From NCBI GenBank assembly GCA_963580285.1, contig OY757025.1, positions 122,904,742 through 122,968,741 on the forward strand: DNA of 64,000 nt, given 5' to 3'. Below are positions 16,752 through 28,484 of this stretch, in pieces. The stretch comes from Lucinisca nassula (taxonomy: Eukaryota; Mollusca; Bivalvia; Lucinida; Lucinidae). A model generated the notes under the pieces. That model was not told the DNA's origin and did not search any database. It saw nothing but the letters and a program-made list of their open reading frames with translations. The translations under genes were made by a program, and so were the position numbers. Every line of letters begins with the position of its first letter. Within the stretch, counting starts at the first letter, position 1.

Positions 16752-17007
16752 ATACATTGTAAACTTTACCGTCGAAAAAACGAAAATTTTAAGATGAAAA
16801 ATTCCGATATTTCTCTTATTTCTGCTCAAAATATAGATTGTGGGTATTCGTTAGAACCGCCTCATCAAGGCAATTCTAACGATTGGCCACAATGTATATT
16901 TTAGTGCAAAAATAAGAAAAATAAAATTGACCCTTGTAAAGCCCAGTTTTTCTATATAATAGTGGGGTTCAAGGGGGTCAAAATTATATAGTCGTGTTTT
17001 TGTGATG
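16752..17007 (+). mobile_element. MITE-A, left tip lost
   Basis: Interior AATACATTGTAAACTTTACC through core TTCGTTAGAACCGCCTCATC to right end GTCGTGTTTTTGTGATG. The outer ~18 bases of the left end are missing where it meets the SINE. Confidence 0.7.
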
Positions 17008-17043
17008 TTTATGTTGGACTGTGGAACTTTGCCATGTATGTAT

Positions 17044-17330
17044 GTAGAAACCTCAGTCGTGTAGTGGTTAAGCTACGCGCATCACAAACCAGGAGTCGTG
17101 AGTTCGATTCCAGGAGTTTCCTGACTTTCGGATGGGTCTTTAAACCGAGGTCCTGTCTCCCTATAAACATAGTTGATGGTGGAACGTTTGGCTGAAACTG
17201 AAACAAACACGTCGTTATCTGCGTGTGCGTGTTTACGTCCGACAAACAGCTAAAGTCATATGTAGACGGGACCTCGGTTTAAAAAATCATCCGAACATCT
17301 GAAGAAGCCCAGATTCAAACCCCGACCCTT
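17044..17330. mobile_element. Two tRNA-headed SINE-T copies in inverted arrangement
   Basis: The plus-strand copy has a tRNA-like head (GTGTAGTGGTTAAGCTACGC and GTGAGTTCGATTCCAGG) and body CTTTAAACCGAGGTCCTGTC. From about 17227 the same element is read on the minus strand (GACGGGACCTCGGTTTAAA, CCCGACCCTTGG). The pair is tail-to-tail. Confidence 0.65.
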
Positions 17331-17346
17331 GGTTTCCATAAGAGCA

Positions 17347-17590
17347 CATTACGAAACCATGCCTCTTCAAATATATCGAAAAAAAAAAAAAAAAAACACC
17401 ATTAAAAATGAACATTTTGAGATAAAAAATTCTGACAATTTTCATATTTCTACTCGAATAATAGATTGTGGGTACGCCTACTCGTTAGAACCACCATGAC
17501 GAGGTTGTTCTAACAAGTACCCAAAAGTATGTTTTCGAGCAGAAATAAAGGCAATTCTAGCATAGCCAATAGGAAAATCTATTGATATAT
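17347..17590 (+). mobile_element. Eroded MITE-A
   Basis: Left end CATTACGAAACCATGCCTCT, poly-A insertion, then a core with several mismatches (CTCGTTAGAACCACCATGAC). Confidence 0.55.
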
Positions 17591-17640
17591 TGAGTGATTA
17601 ATTTCTGAGCGAAAGAGCGCAACCTGAAGAGGCACCTTTT

Positions 17641-17917
17641 ATCACGTGACCAAGTCCGTGAAATGAACTACCCCTTAACCCCCACTTTATATAGAGAAAG
17701 CTGAGGTATACGGGTGTATTCATTATTTTTCTTATTTCTGCTCTTAAACTTAGGTTTTGGGTGCTCGTTAGAACCGCCTCAATGAGGCGGTTCTAACGAG
17801 CACCCAAAACCTATGTTTGCAGTATAAATAAGAAAAATATTACGGAATTTCATCAGAAAGTACTGATTTTGGAGACAAGAAAAATATACTTTGTCGCACG
17901 GGTCTGTTATCGTAATG
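17641..17917 (-). mobile_element. MITE-B, full length, reverse
   Basis: Starts ATCACGTGACCAAGTCCGTG and ends GCACGGGTCTGTTATCGTAA-TG. The central core palindrome is perfect over more than 25 bp per arm, GTGCTCGTTAGAACCGCCTC and complement. Confidence 0.8.
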
Positions 17918-18080
17918 TTGAGCTTTCGTGATCAATTGAGTGTTAAATCACTGTTTGTTGTTCGGTTGTAAGTGGACACATCACTCGCTCTACGCGCTCG
18001 TGGTTTGATCTACTTTACAACTGATCTCCAAACAGTGATTAAATCACTGCTAGAGCTGATCTGTTTCTTAAATATCTGTC
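17918..18080. repeat. Foldback family shared with 46285-46440
   Basis: Arms AAATCACTGTTTG...GTTGTAAG and CTTTACAAC...CAAACAGTGATT surround CTCTACGCGCTCGTGGTTTG. The element at 46285 has the same plan and the same downstream GAGCTGATC.TTTCTTAAA. Confidence 0.6.
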
Positions 18081-18082
18081 CC

Positions 18083-18200
18083 TGTAAACCCAAGTTTTAC
18101 TGTATAAAAGTGGGGTTTCGGGGGCGGAGGGTGGGGGGTGGGTGGATGGGGGGGGGGGGGGAGGGTGTAGCAAAATTATAAAAGCGTGTTTTCGTGATGA
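18083..18200 (+). mobile_element. MITE-A right-end fragment with G-rich run
   Basis: CAAGTTTTACTGTATAAAAG to AAGCGTGTTTTCGTGATG is a MITE-A right arm. It is interrupted by a G-run of about 50 bases (18118-18170) that could form G-quadruplexes. Confidence 0.6.
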
Positions 18201-18282
18201 TTAACACAAAAAGATATAGGTAAACATGTGTGACCAGCGAATACTCAGGTCAGCCAGTGCATCCGCTCAATCTGATCCGAGT

Positions 18283-18562
18283 CCATTACGATAACACACC
18301 CATGTGACAGTGTTTTTTTTTTCGCAGCTCCGAAATGGCTACTCTTCTGATGAAAATCCGTGATTTTTTCTCCGTTATACTGTAAAATAGGTTGTGGGCG
18401 CTCGTTAGAACCGCCTCATTCAGGCGGTTCTATAGCGTACCCACAACCTATGTCATGGATCAGAAATAAGAAAAATAATATATACCTTTGTGAACCCCAG
18501 TTTTCTCTATATAATGTGGGGTTTAGTGGGGTGTTCATTTCACGGACATGTTCACGTGATGT
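18283..18562 (+). mobile_element. MITE-B, full length
   Basis: CATTACGATAACACACCCAT to ACGGACATGTTCACGTGATG, with core GCTCGTTAGAACCGCCTC and complement (one mismatch at TATAGCG). Confidence 0.75.
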
Positions 18563-18969
18563 CTTTGCAAATCACATGATTCATGTTTTGATGTTGTCAC
18601 AGCCAGAGTAAGTCGCGGGGTCGGTAACATTCTTTGGTGGAGATTGAGAACAATATCATTTTCTCCCTTCTGCTGATTCAAGAAGGGTAGTTGTAAGTTT
18701 CTGACGAAAGAATGTGCAGTGTACTTGTTAACATCCTGTAAAGGATAAATGTGGTAAGATGGAGCGACCGGGTCGTTATGAAAAAAATAGTGTTGACTGT
18801 GTCATTAAACTCAAAACTAACAACAATTAAAAGGCGGTGCAGTCAGGTGCGGTCAATAAATGTCAAATTCGCCGAGTCCTTTTGAAGATTCGCATGCTTT
18901 TTGCAAGATGACCAAAATGGCCATATTCAGCATAGTTTTGCATGGATACATAATCGCTTGTGTGTGTGT
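18563..18969. other. No recognisable feature
   Basis: No open frame of note, no family recognised. Confidence 0.3.
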
Positions 18970-19265
18970 GTGAATTCGGGTTTAACGTCGCTTTCAACAA
19001 TTTTTCAGTCATATCACGACGGTGTCTGGTTGCGACAGGGAGCTCAATGCTCACGTTTATAGTGCTGCCTCACTGAAGTATCATGTCCCAGACACATTAC
19101 ATGATACCACACCCAGTCACATTATCCTGACACTGGATCGACCAGTCCTAGCTCTACCCCGTAAATCTGAGTGCCAAGCGAGGAGCAGCTGTACCATTTT
19201 TAACGACTTTGGTATGTCGCGGCCCGGGATCGACACTCTACCAACTGAGCTATCGGGGCCGGTAC
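18970..19265 (-). mobile_element. tRNA-headed SINE-P, full length
   Basis: On the minus strand the head is GGCCCCGATAGCTCAGTTGG and the element ends GTTAAACCCGAATTCACAC then a (CA)n tail. It matches the copy at 57004-57345 closely, including CAGACACCGTCGTGATATGA. Confidence 0.75.
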
Positions 19266-19386
19266 ATAACCGCTTGACTGAACAGAATATGTCAAAGGCA
19301 GGTGGAAACGATCTACACAAGGATCCACCAGATTTCGCATGATTTTAGCAAAAAGACCAAATGACATTGCTTTTTTGTATGTTTTT

Positions 19387-21283
19387 AGCTCACCTGTCAC
19401 GTAGTGACAAGGTGAGCTTTTGGGATCACTTTTTGTCCGTCGTCCGTCGTGCGTCCGTCCGTAAACTTTTCTTCAAACGTCTAAACCACTGATCGGATTT
19501 TGACCAAACTTCACAGGAATGATCCTTAGGTGGTCCCCTTTCAAAGTTGTTCAAATGGTTCCGGTCCGTTGCACATATAGGTCACAGTAGCCAAAAATAG
19601 ATTTTTTTTTACCGAAAACTTAAAAAATCTTCTTCTCTGAAACCGCAAGGCCCAGGTCTTTGATATTTGGTATGAAGCTTCATCTAGTGGACCCCAACCA
19701 AGATTGTTCAAATTAGAGTGCTGGGGCCAAAAATGCCCCCGCACCGGGGCCTTTTGGTTTTACATGGGCTTAGTTGGGGAAAATCTTTAAAAATCTTCTT
19801 CTCTGAAACCGCAAGGCCCAGGTCTTTGATATTTGGTATGAAGCTTCATCTAGTGGACCCCTACCAAGAGTGTTCAAATTATAGTGCTGGAGCTAAAAAT
19901 GCCCCCGCACTGGGGCCCTTTGGTTTTACATGGGCTTATATAGGGAAAATCTTGAAAAATCTTCTTCTCTGAAACCGCAAGGCCCAGGTCTTTGATATTT
20001 GGTATGAAGCTTCATCTAGTGGACCCCTACCAAGATTGTTCAAATTATAGTGCTGGGGCCAAAAATGCCCCCGCACCGAGGCCCTTTGGTTTTACATGGG
20101 CTTATATAGGGAAAATCTTGAAAAATCTTCTTCTCTGAAACCGCAAGGCCCAGGTCTTTGATATTTGGTATGAAGCTTCATCTAGTGGACCCCTACCAAG
20201 ATTGTTCAAATTATAGTGCTGGGGCCAAACATGCCCCCGCACCGGGGCCCTTTGGTTTTACATGGGCTTATATAGGGAAAATCTTTAAAAATCTTCTTCT
20301 CTGAAACCGCAAGGCCCAGGTCTTTGAAATTGGTATGAAGCTTCATCTAGTGGACCCCTACCAAGATTGTTCAAATTATAGTGCTGGGGCCAAAAATGCC
20401 CCCGCACCGGGGTCCTTTGGTTTTACATGGGCTTATATAGGGAAAATCTTTAAAAATCTTCTTCTCTGAAACCGCAAGGCCAGGTCTTTGATATTTGGTA
20501 TGAAGCTTCATCTAGTGGACCCCTACCAAGATTGTTCAAATTATAGTGCTGGGGCCAAAAATCTTAAAAAATCTTCTTCTCTGAAACCGCAAGGCCCAGG
20601 TCTTTGATATTTGGTATTAAGCTTCATCTAGTGGACCCCTACCAAGATGGTTCCAATTATAGCCCTGGGGCCAAAAATGCCCCCACGCCGGGGCCCTTTG
20701 GTTTTACATAGACTTATATAGGGAAAATCTTGAAAAATCTTCTTCTCTGAAACCACAAGGCTTAGGTCTTCGATATTTGTCATGAAGTTTCACTTAGTGG
20801 ACCTCTATAAAGATTGTTCAAATTATAGCGCTGAGACCAAAAATGCCCCCGCCATGTGGCCCTTTGGTTTTACATAGACTTATGATAGGGAAAATCTTTA
20901 AAAATCATCTTCTCTGAAACACAAGGCTTAGGTCTTTTATATTTGCTATGAAGCTTCAGCTAGTGGACCTCTACCAAGATTGTTCAAATTATAGCCATGG
21001 GGCCAAAAATGCCCCCGCTCCGGGGCCCTTTGGTTTTACATAGACTTATATTAGGGAAAATCTTGTTTTACATAGACTTTTATATGCAGGGTAAACCTTT
21101 AAAATCTTGTTCTTTGAAACCACAAAGCCAAGGTCTTTCATATTCGATATGAAGCTTCATCTTGTGGACCTCTACCAAGATTGTTCAAATTATAGCCCTG
21201 GGGCCAAAAATAACCCTGCCTGGGGCCCACTTGTTATACATTGGATGAGGTGAGCGAACCAGGGCCCTCTGGGCCCTCTTGTT
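19387..21283 (+). mobile_element. Helentron-like (HINE-type) element 1 with 166-bp tandem repeats
   Basis: Begins with the hairpin AGCTCACCTGTCACGTAGTG-ACAAGGTGAGCT, then GTCCGTCGTCCGTCGTGCGT. About nine to ten tandem units follow; spacing of the TCTTCTTCTCTGAAACC motif is 166, 166, 166, 166, 165, 115, 166 and 167 bp. It ends GGTGAGCG.., then the short hairpin AGGGCCCTCTGGGCCCT and CTTGTT. A 5' inverted motif, central tandem repeats, a 3' hairpin and insertion next to T residues are the plan described for non-autonomous Helentrons; no transposase is encoded. Units decay towards the 3' side. Confidence 0.65.
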
Positions 21284-21416
21284 AGAATTCTCCAAGGGTA
21301 GGTGCAAACGAAAGCGCCCACCCACGCACACACACGCACTCCGCCAATCTTTTCTACTACTGCTGTGCAGAAAGGTAACTTTAATGGCTCAAACCACATT
21401 TGAGACCATGAAAACA

Positions 21417-21697
21417 TTCACGAAAACACGTCTATATAATTTCGACCCCTTGAACCCCTTTTATATAGAAAAACTGGGGTTTACAGGAATAAACCTTATT
21501 TTCCTTATTTCTGCTCTAAAATATAGATTGTGGGTACTCGTTAGAACCGCCTCGATGAGGCGGCTCTAACGTATACCTACAATCTATATTTTGAGCAAAA
21601 ATACGAAAAATATCACAGTTTTTCTTCTAAAATGCATGTATTGGTGTTTTAGGTTGTAAAATTTACAATGTGTTTGTATAGGCGTGTTTTCATCATG
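21417..21697 (-). mobile_element. MITE-A, full length, reverse
   Basis: ATTCACGAAAACACGTCTAT to GGCGTGTTTTCATCATG with core ACTCGTTAGAACCGCCTCGA and complement. Confidence 0.75.
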
Positions 21698-22016
21698 ATT
21701 TGTTCGAGACAATGGTAGTTCGAGCCACTGAAGGTCAGGAGATATACTGTAGATGTTTTATGATTAAATGAAAAAGGATTGTGATCTTCTGTTAAAACAC
21801 GCCCATACCAATACACAATTATAAACTTTACCACCGAAAAAACGAAAATTTCAAGATGAAAAACAATGTGAAATTGTGATATTTTTCTTATTTCTGCACA
21901 AAATATAAATTGTGAGTTGCTCGAATTCCTCCTTGTAGATATCCAAGATGGCTGCTATGGCGGCCATCTTGAATTTCTTCAACCGACATCTCCTCCCAAA
22001 CCAAAATTCCATTTGG

Positions 22017-22365
22017 AAAACACGCCTATACAAATACATTGTAAACTTTACCACCAAAAACACGCAAATTTTAAGATGATAAAATTGTGACATTTTTCTT
22101 ATTTCTGCTCAAAATATAGATTGTAGGTACTCGTTAGAACCGACTCATAGAGGTGGTTCTAACAAGTAGCCACAATCTTTATTTTACAGCAGAAATTAGG
22201 AAAGAAGGTATACCCCTGTAAACCACAGTTTTACTATATAAAAGTTGATTGAGTTCGAGGGGTCCAAAATTATATAGGCGTGTTTGCGGGATGGGTATGT
22301 TTCGTGTGCTCATTAGAATCGCCGCATTGATGCGATTCTAATGAGTACACACAACATATATATTT
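22017..22365 (+). mobile_element. MITE-A followed by a core of the A/T-paired type
   Basis: MITE-A runs from GAAAACACGCCTATACAAAT to GCGTGTTTGCGGGATG (22293). It is followed by a separate short palindrome, GTGCTCATTAGAATCGCC and complement, whose arms carry paired changes relative to the usual core. Confidence 0.65.
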
Positions 22366-22366
22366 T

Positions 22367-24448
22367 AGCTCACCTGTCACGTAGTGACAAGGTGAGCTTT
22401 TGTGATCACAGTTTGTCCGTCGTCCGTCGTGCGTACGTCCGTCCGTGCGCCCGTAAACAACTTCAAATAAGTATGTCTCTAATACCCCATGGCCAATCTT
22501 GATCAAATTTCATGAGAAGCATCATCAGGTAGGGGAAAAGGCTGCATAAGGTTTTTGGGCTGTTGAGATTGGAATTCTGGTTGCCATGGCAACATATAGC
22601 TCCCATAGACTTACAATGGGAAAAATTGAAAAATCTTCTTCTCTGAAACCAGAGGGTCCAGAGCTTAGATATTTAGCTTGTTACAATGTCAAGTGGTCAC
22701 CTACATAAATCCTGCCAATCATGCCCCTGGGGTCCAAATTGGCCACACCCCGGGCCCCCTTAGCTCCAATAGACTTATATTTGAAAAAAAAAGCTTCAAA
22801 AAATCATCTCTGAAACCTCAGGGCCCAGAGCTTAGATATTTAGCATGTTGCAATGGCAAGTGGTTACCTACATAAATCCTGCCAATCATGCACTGGGGTC
22901 CAAATGGGCCACGCCCTGGGGCCCCTTAGCTCCCATAGACTCATAATGGAAAAAAAGCTTCAAAAATCTTTTTCTCTGAAACCACAGGACCCAGAGCTTA
23001 GATATTTAGCATGTAGCAATGAAAAGTGGTCACCTACATAAACACTGCCAATCATGCCCCTGGGGTCCAAATGGGCCACGCCCCGGGGCCCCCAAGCTCC
23101 CATAGACTCATAATGGAAAAAAGCTTCAAACATATTTTCTGAAACTACAGGGCCCAGAGCTTAGATATTTAGCATGTAGCAACGGCAAATGATCACCTAC
23201 ATAAATCCTGCCAATCATGCCCCTGGGGTCCAAATGGGCCACGCCCCGGGGCCCCTTAGCTCCCATAGACTCATAATGGAAAAAGCTTCAAAAATCATCT
23301 CTGCAACCACAGGGCCCAGAGCTTAAATATTTGGCATGTAGCAACTGCAAGTGGTCACCTACATGAATCCTGCCAATCATGCCCCTGGGGTCCAAATGCG
23401 CTACGCCCCAGGGCCTCTTAGCTCCCATAGACTCATGATGGAAAAAAGCTTAAAAAATCTTCTTCTTTGAAACCACAGGGCCCAGAGCATAGGTATTTAG
23501 CATGTAACAATGGCAAGTGGTCACCTACATAAATCCTGCCAATCATGCCCCTGGGGTCCAAATGGGCCACACCCTGAGCCCCTTAGCTCCCATAAACACT
23601 TAATAGAAAAAAAATCTTCTTTTCTGGAACCTCAGGGCCCAGAGCTTAGATATTTAGCATGTGGCACTGACAAATGGTCACCTACGTAAATCCTGCCAAT
23701 CATGCCCCTGGGGTCAAAATGGGCCACGCACCGGGGCCCCTTAGCTCCCTTAGACTCATATTGGAAAAACGCTTCAAAAATCTACTTCTCTGAATCCACA
23801 AGGCCCAGGGCTTAGATATTTAGCATGTAGCCATGGCAAGTGGTCACCTATATAAATCCTGCCAACCATGGCCCTGGGGTCCAAATTGGCCACACCCCGG
23901 GGTCCCTGTGCTCCCATAGACTCACAATGAAGAAAAAGCTTCAAAAATCTTCTTCTCTAAAACCACAGTGCCCAGAGCTTAGATATTTAGCATGTAGCAA
24001 CGGCAAGTTGTCACCTACATATTTCCTGCTAATAATGCCCCAGGGGTCCAAATGGGCAGGGGCCCCTTAGAAACTGTGACGCACAGAACTTAGATATTTA
24101 GTGTCTAGCAACATACAATAGCCAGCTACATAAATCCTGCCAACCTTCCCCTGGGGTCAAAATTGGCCAAGCCCGAGCTCATCAGCTCCAATAGACTTAT
24201 AATGAAAAAAAAAAAAATAAAAAATCTTCTTCTATGAAACCATAAGGCCCAGAGCTTAGATTTTTAGTATGTAGTAACGTCATATGTCCACCTACATAAA
24301 TCCTGCCAGTTATGTCCCTGGGATCAAAATTGGCCACACACCAGGGCTCTTTAGCTTCCATAGACTTACAACTGGAAAAACTCCAAAAATCTTCTTCTCT
24401 GAAACCACAGGGCCCTTATAATAAAAAGAACAACAACAACAACAACAA

Positions 24449-24488
<40 letters not shown>

Positions 24489-25145
24489 TAATATGGGAAA
24501 AAAAAAATTCTTCACAAATCTTCTTCTCTGAAACCATAAGTCCCAGAGCTTAGGTATTTAGCATGTATCAATGTCAAGTGGTCGCCTACATGAATCCTGC
24601 CAATCATGCCCCTGGGGTCCAAATTGGCCAAATCCTGTGGCCCCTTAACTCCAACAAACTTATAATGGAAAAAAGCTTCAAACATCTTCTTTGAAACCAT
24701 TAAGTACAGACCTTAGATATTTAGTATATAGCAACACAAAATGGTCGCCTACATAAATCCTGCCAACCATGCCCTTTGGGTCAAAATTGGCCAAGCCCCA
24801 GGGCTCATTAGCTCCTATAGACTTATACTGGGAAAGACTTTAAAAAATCTTCTTCTCCAAAACCATAAGGCACAGATTTTGTTTGATTTGAGGTTTTACA
24901 TCCCCATCATCACTGTATAGGTCATTTTGGAGATGTCTCTTCCAATTTTGTGAGACTTTTACCCGACATTGAGATGAAATTACACCTCAAGCCCTGTCGC
25001 CCAATGAAACCAATAGGGTTCATAAGCATTGACACCGCTTTGCCTGAGCTTAGATATTTAGTATGTTGCAATGTCAAGTGGTCTCCTACACTAATGATTT
25101 TCTGGTACACAGGTGAGCATTATAGGGCCACTGGGTCCTCTTGTT
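22367..25145 (+). mobile_element. Helentron-like (HINE-type) element 2 with ~165-bp tandem repeats
   Basis: Same 5' hairpin as element 1 (AGCTCACCTGTCACGTAGTG) and the same kind of 3' end (AGGTGAGC, AGGGCCACTGGGTCCT, CTTGTTT). About 14 internal units; GAGCTTAGATATTTAGCATG recurs at spacings of about 157-170 bp (167, 166, 163, 162, 166, 157, 166, 167). Units are homologous to but clearly different from those in element 1: both share AATCTTCTTCTCTGAAACC. A (CAA)n/A-run lies at 24430-24486 and a SINE-G fragment is inserted at about 24885-25045. Confidence 0.65.
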
Positions 25146-25410
25146 TAAGATAAAGTAAGACAAAATGGCCATCCCTAGGTTGTTATCTGGAGTAAATATA
25201 GGAGATCTCTAGGAACTGAAAGGAAGAAAGAGTTTAAAAGAGCCATACGTGTGTGAGTCACGTGATATCAAAGAATCTTCGAATTTGATCCAAGACAATC
25301 AGTAAACCAGACTTTACAATACAGTGGGATATGCATGGATAGGCTGAAAGGAAGTAATTGGATGTTGTTGACAAATCGACTTTTGTATTCAATGGCCTCC
25401 TCAGCAGTTT

Positions 25411-25902
25411 ACGCATTACGAGATCACGCCCGTGTGACATAGTGCATTCTTTCAGTAATTTTTCTGATAAAACTGTGTCTAATTTTACTTATTTAGACTG
25501 CAAGAATAGGTTGTGGGTGTTCGTTAGAACCTCCGTTCTAATGAGTACCCACAACCTATTTCTTGGAGCATACATGAAATGAGCCCCGCCAAGCGAATTT
25601 GTGTCTTCGAGCATTCCGTCATGACAAATTTTAACTGCGCATGCCCAGACATTCAGAGGGTCCAGGGATATGGTTTTCTGTCTGAAGGTTCCTCTTCATT
25701 CACTGCTTGTATGAGCGAGCAGCGAAGGTTCTGGCGAGACTGCGCGGATGCGCAGGCTCGCCTGAACCTTCGCTGCTCGCATAGGCGATAAATACCAAAA
25801 TCGCTTGACGGGGCCCAAATAATGTATACCCCCATAAACCCCAGCTTTGTCTATATAAAGTGAGGTTGAGGGGGGTTATTTCACGGACGTGTTTACGTGA
25901 TG
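25411..25902 (+). mobile_element. MITE-B interrupted by a 236-bp foldback
   Basis: Left end CATTACGAGATCACGCCCGT and right end ACGGACGTGTTTACGTGATG belong to one MITE-B. Its core is shortened (CGTTAGAACCTCCGTTCTAA). The element at 25581-25816 splits it after the core. Confidence 0.7.
25581..25816. mobile_element. GAGCCCCG foldback element, copy 1, with 4-bp TSD
   Basis: Inverted ends GAGCCCCGCCAAGCGA and TCGCTTGACGGGGCCC; AAAT precedes and follows the element (25577-25580, 25817-25820). Inside is a strong palindrome (GCGAGCAGCGAAGGTTCTGG, GCGCGGATGCGC, complement). Confidence 0.75.
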
Positions 25903-26149
25903 GGATTCTGTAACACCTGTCGTATTTCTTGCCGTTTTGGACTTGGGAAAATATACCACTTTTCACCTGGAAAACAAATTTCAGAAACCTGAAACACGTC
26001 ATTACCACTTGTGTGTGTTGTCGAAATGAAACATGTGAAATGTTATATGAAAAAGTGTATGTGAATTTACGGGAATAAAGTTCAATAAATCCAGCATCGC
26101 CTTTTATGTGAACCTGTTTAGTCCTGAAAAATATTCATTAGGATCACAT

Positions 26150-26406
26150 ATCCTTGTGATATAGAGCATTTTTCAAACCTTAAAAAGGGCATTTTTTCTG
26201 ATGAAGATTTGTGATTTTTTTTCTTATTTAAACTCCAAACGTAGGTTTTGGGTGCTCGTTAGAACCGCCTCATCTAACGAGTACCCACAACCTATGTCTG
26301 GGAGCAGAAATAAGGGAATTAATGTTTTCCCCCCGTAAACTCCAGTTTTCTCTATATAAATTGGGGTTTACGGGGGTCTTTATTTCACGGGCTTGTTCAC
26401 GTGATG
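26150..26406 (+). mobile_element. MITE-B with shortened core
   Basis: Right end ACGGGCTTGTTCACGTGATG; the core is reduced to CTCGTTAGAACCGCCTCATC then TAACGAG, the hairpin tip and one arm part lost. Confidence 0.65.
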
Positions 26407-26896
26407 TGCTTACTGTGGACTGCATAGGTTACTGTGCTCGTAAGAACCGCCACGTTGATGTGGTCGACACCACTCGTGAAATGAATGGCTTTTCATGCTA
26501 AAATTACGAAGGGAAAACTGAAAAGATAATGCTACGAGGCCCCATAGACTGCAATGTATAATTATTTTCAAACACGCGAAATTCCATGTCTGGTTGCCGA
26601 AAAACATATTAATTTCACTGTTATAATTGTGTAAAGACTGTTTTCCAGATTTTACAATGATTATGATATTATAAAAATCATATCTTATTGTCTCCCTAAA
26701 TTAAACTAGTTTAGAATCGCGCAGTCATGACCACATTACGAGAAAGGCTGTGTCTGGTGGCATTGAGGGAAACAACTCAGTTATGCCCCAAATGGCGTTT
26801 TCCCGACATTTCGCGATCCAATCCGTTCGGCGCCTATGAAGGAAAAATGTTTGGTTTGCGATCCGATGCCCCTCCCATCAATTTTCAGTTCAATGG
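26407..26896. other. No recognisable gene
   Basis: One half-core (GCTCGTAAGAACCGCC) at about 26434; otherwise nothing supportable. Confidence 0.3.
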
Positions 26897-27328
26897 TTCA
26901 TCACGAATACACGCCTATATAATTTTGACCCCCTTGAACCCAACTTTTATATAGTAAAACTAGGGTTTCCGGGGATATAGCTTATTTTTCTTATTTCTGC
27001 TCTAAAATATAGATTGTGGGTACTCGTTAGAACCAAATAGGCGGCTCATCACGAAAACACGCCTATATAATTTTGACCCCCTTGAACCTCACTTTTATAT
27101 AGTAAAACTGGGGTTTCCGGGGGTATAGCTTATTTTTCTTATTTCTGCTCTAAAATATAGATTGTGGGTACTCGTTAGAACCGCCTCGATGAGGCGGTTC
27201 TAACGAGTGCCCACAATCTATATTTTGAGCAGAAATAAGAAAAATATCACAATTTTTCATCATAAAATTTTTATTTTTTTTCGGCGATAAAGGTGGCAAT
27301 GTATTTGTATAGGCGTGTTTGCGTAATG
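26897..27328 (-). mobile_element. MITE-A with a repeated half copy in tandem
   Basis: 26897-27040 is a left half ending inside the core; 27048-27328 is a complete element (CATCACGAAAACACGCCTAT to GGCGTGTTTGCGTAATG) with a near-perfect core. The two share the first ~140 bp almost unchanged. Confidence 0.7.
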
Positions 27329-27477
27329 TAACGATATGTGAGGGGATGAAGATGACGGCCGTGGCAGCTATCATTGATATCGGAACGGCACTATTTTAGC
27401 AGTTCTAAATCCCTATGTCTCCCGGATGCCTCCCATCAAGTTTAGCTCAACCGTGGAGAGGACATATGAGCCCCGCC

Positions 27478-27703
27478 AAGCGAATTTGTGTCTTCGAGCA
27501 TTCCGTCATGACAAATTTTAACTGCGCATGCCCAGCCATTCAGAGGGGCCAGGGATATGGCTTTCTGTCTGAAGGTTCCTCTTGATTCACTGCTTGTATG
27601 AGCGAGCAGCGAAGGTTCTGGCGAGACTGCGCGGATGCGCAGGCTCGCCTGAACCTTCGCTGCTCGCATAGGCTATAAGTACCAAAATCGCTTGACGGGG
27701 CTC
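27478..27703. mobile_element. GAGCCCCG foldback element, copy 2, with 4-bp TSD
   Basis: Flanked by ATAT on both sides (27474-27477 and 27704-27707). Nearly identical to copy 1 in ends and internal palindrome. Confidence 0.75.
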
Positions 27704-27802
27704 ATATCATTTCAAGAAGTTCAAGGGCTAATTTGGCTATCGAAACAAAAGGATTTTAAACATTCCGAATTTCCATATCGTCCAAATACCTAAGCTACAG
27801 AA

Positions 27803-27960
27803 GCCTCCGTGGTGTAGTGGATAAGCTACTCGCTTCATAAACAAGGGGTCGCCGGATCGATCCCGGGCTTCTCCAGACTTTCGGACGAGTCTTTAAACCG
27901 AAGTCCCGTCTCCGTATGACCTTAGCTGTTGGTGGGATGTAACACTCAAACACACTCACG
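27803..27960 (+). mobile_element. tRNA-headed SINE-T
   Basis: Head GTGTAGTGGATAAGCTACTC and GATCGATCCCGGG; body CTTTAAACCGAAGTCCCGTC. Same family as 17044 and 42023. Confidence 0.65.
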
Positions 27961-27999
27961 CTGCAGGTAAGCTAATCATGAAAGCAGTAGTCAGAATTA

Positions 28000-28300
28000 T
28001 GGGTATAATGTATAGCCCTGTAAACCCCAGTTTTCTCTACATAAAGTGGGCAAATCTTCTTCCGATTTATAATTAACACATCTATGAAATGACCCCCCCA
28101 TCCTCCTAACCCCATTTTATTAAGAGAAAAGTGGCAACACATCATTTTGCTTATTTTAATTATTTTAATCAAAGACAGGTTGTCGGTACTCGTTAGAATC
28201 GGTTTTAACGAGCATCCACAATATATGATTGAATTAGAAATTAGAAAACATAAAAAAGTCATATGAAAAATGCTTTCTCTAGATTTCAGCACTTCTGTGA
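28000..28300 (-). mobile_element. Eroded MITE-B pieces
   Basis: TAAACCCCAGTTTTCTCTAC and ATGAAATGACCCCCC arms and a short core (CTCGTTAGAATCGG then TTAACGAG) remain. Confidence 0.45.
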
Positions 28301-28484
28301 ATCATAATGGAACCATTCTCACACGGTATGAGATTCTTTGTAAAACTTACAAAAACTAAAATAAATCAACCACCTTTTTAACTGGAAAAAGACCTGCTCA
28401 AAGGTGTCAGGTCAAACATTATTTACAGCATCATTGGGTTCTTGATGGTCTTTAACATAGCCCCAGAAAAGGGCCAATTTCATC

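Noticed and set aside
19117..19400. Open frames over the SINE-P copy
   Set aside because: They coincide with the tRNA-headed repeat and its flanks; no protein family motif.
22678..25153. Many 60-75-aa frames with similar text (HKSCQSC, GVQIGHTPG)
   Set aside because: Products of the ~165-bp tandem repeats in HINE-like element 2.
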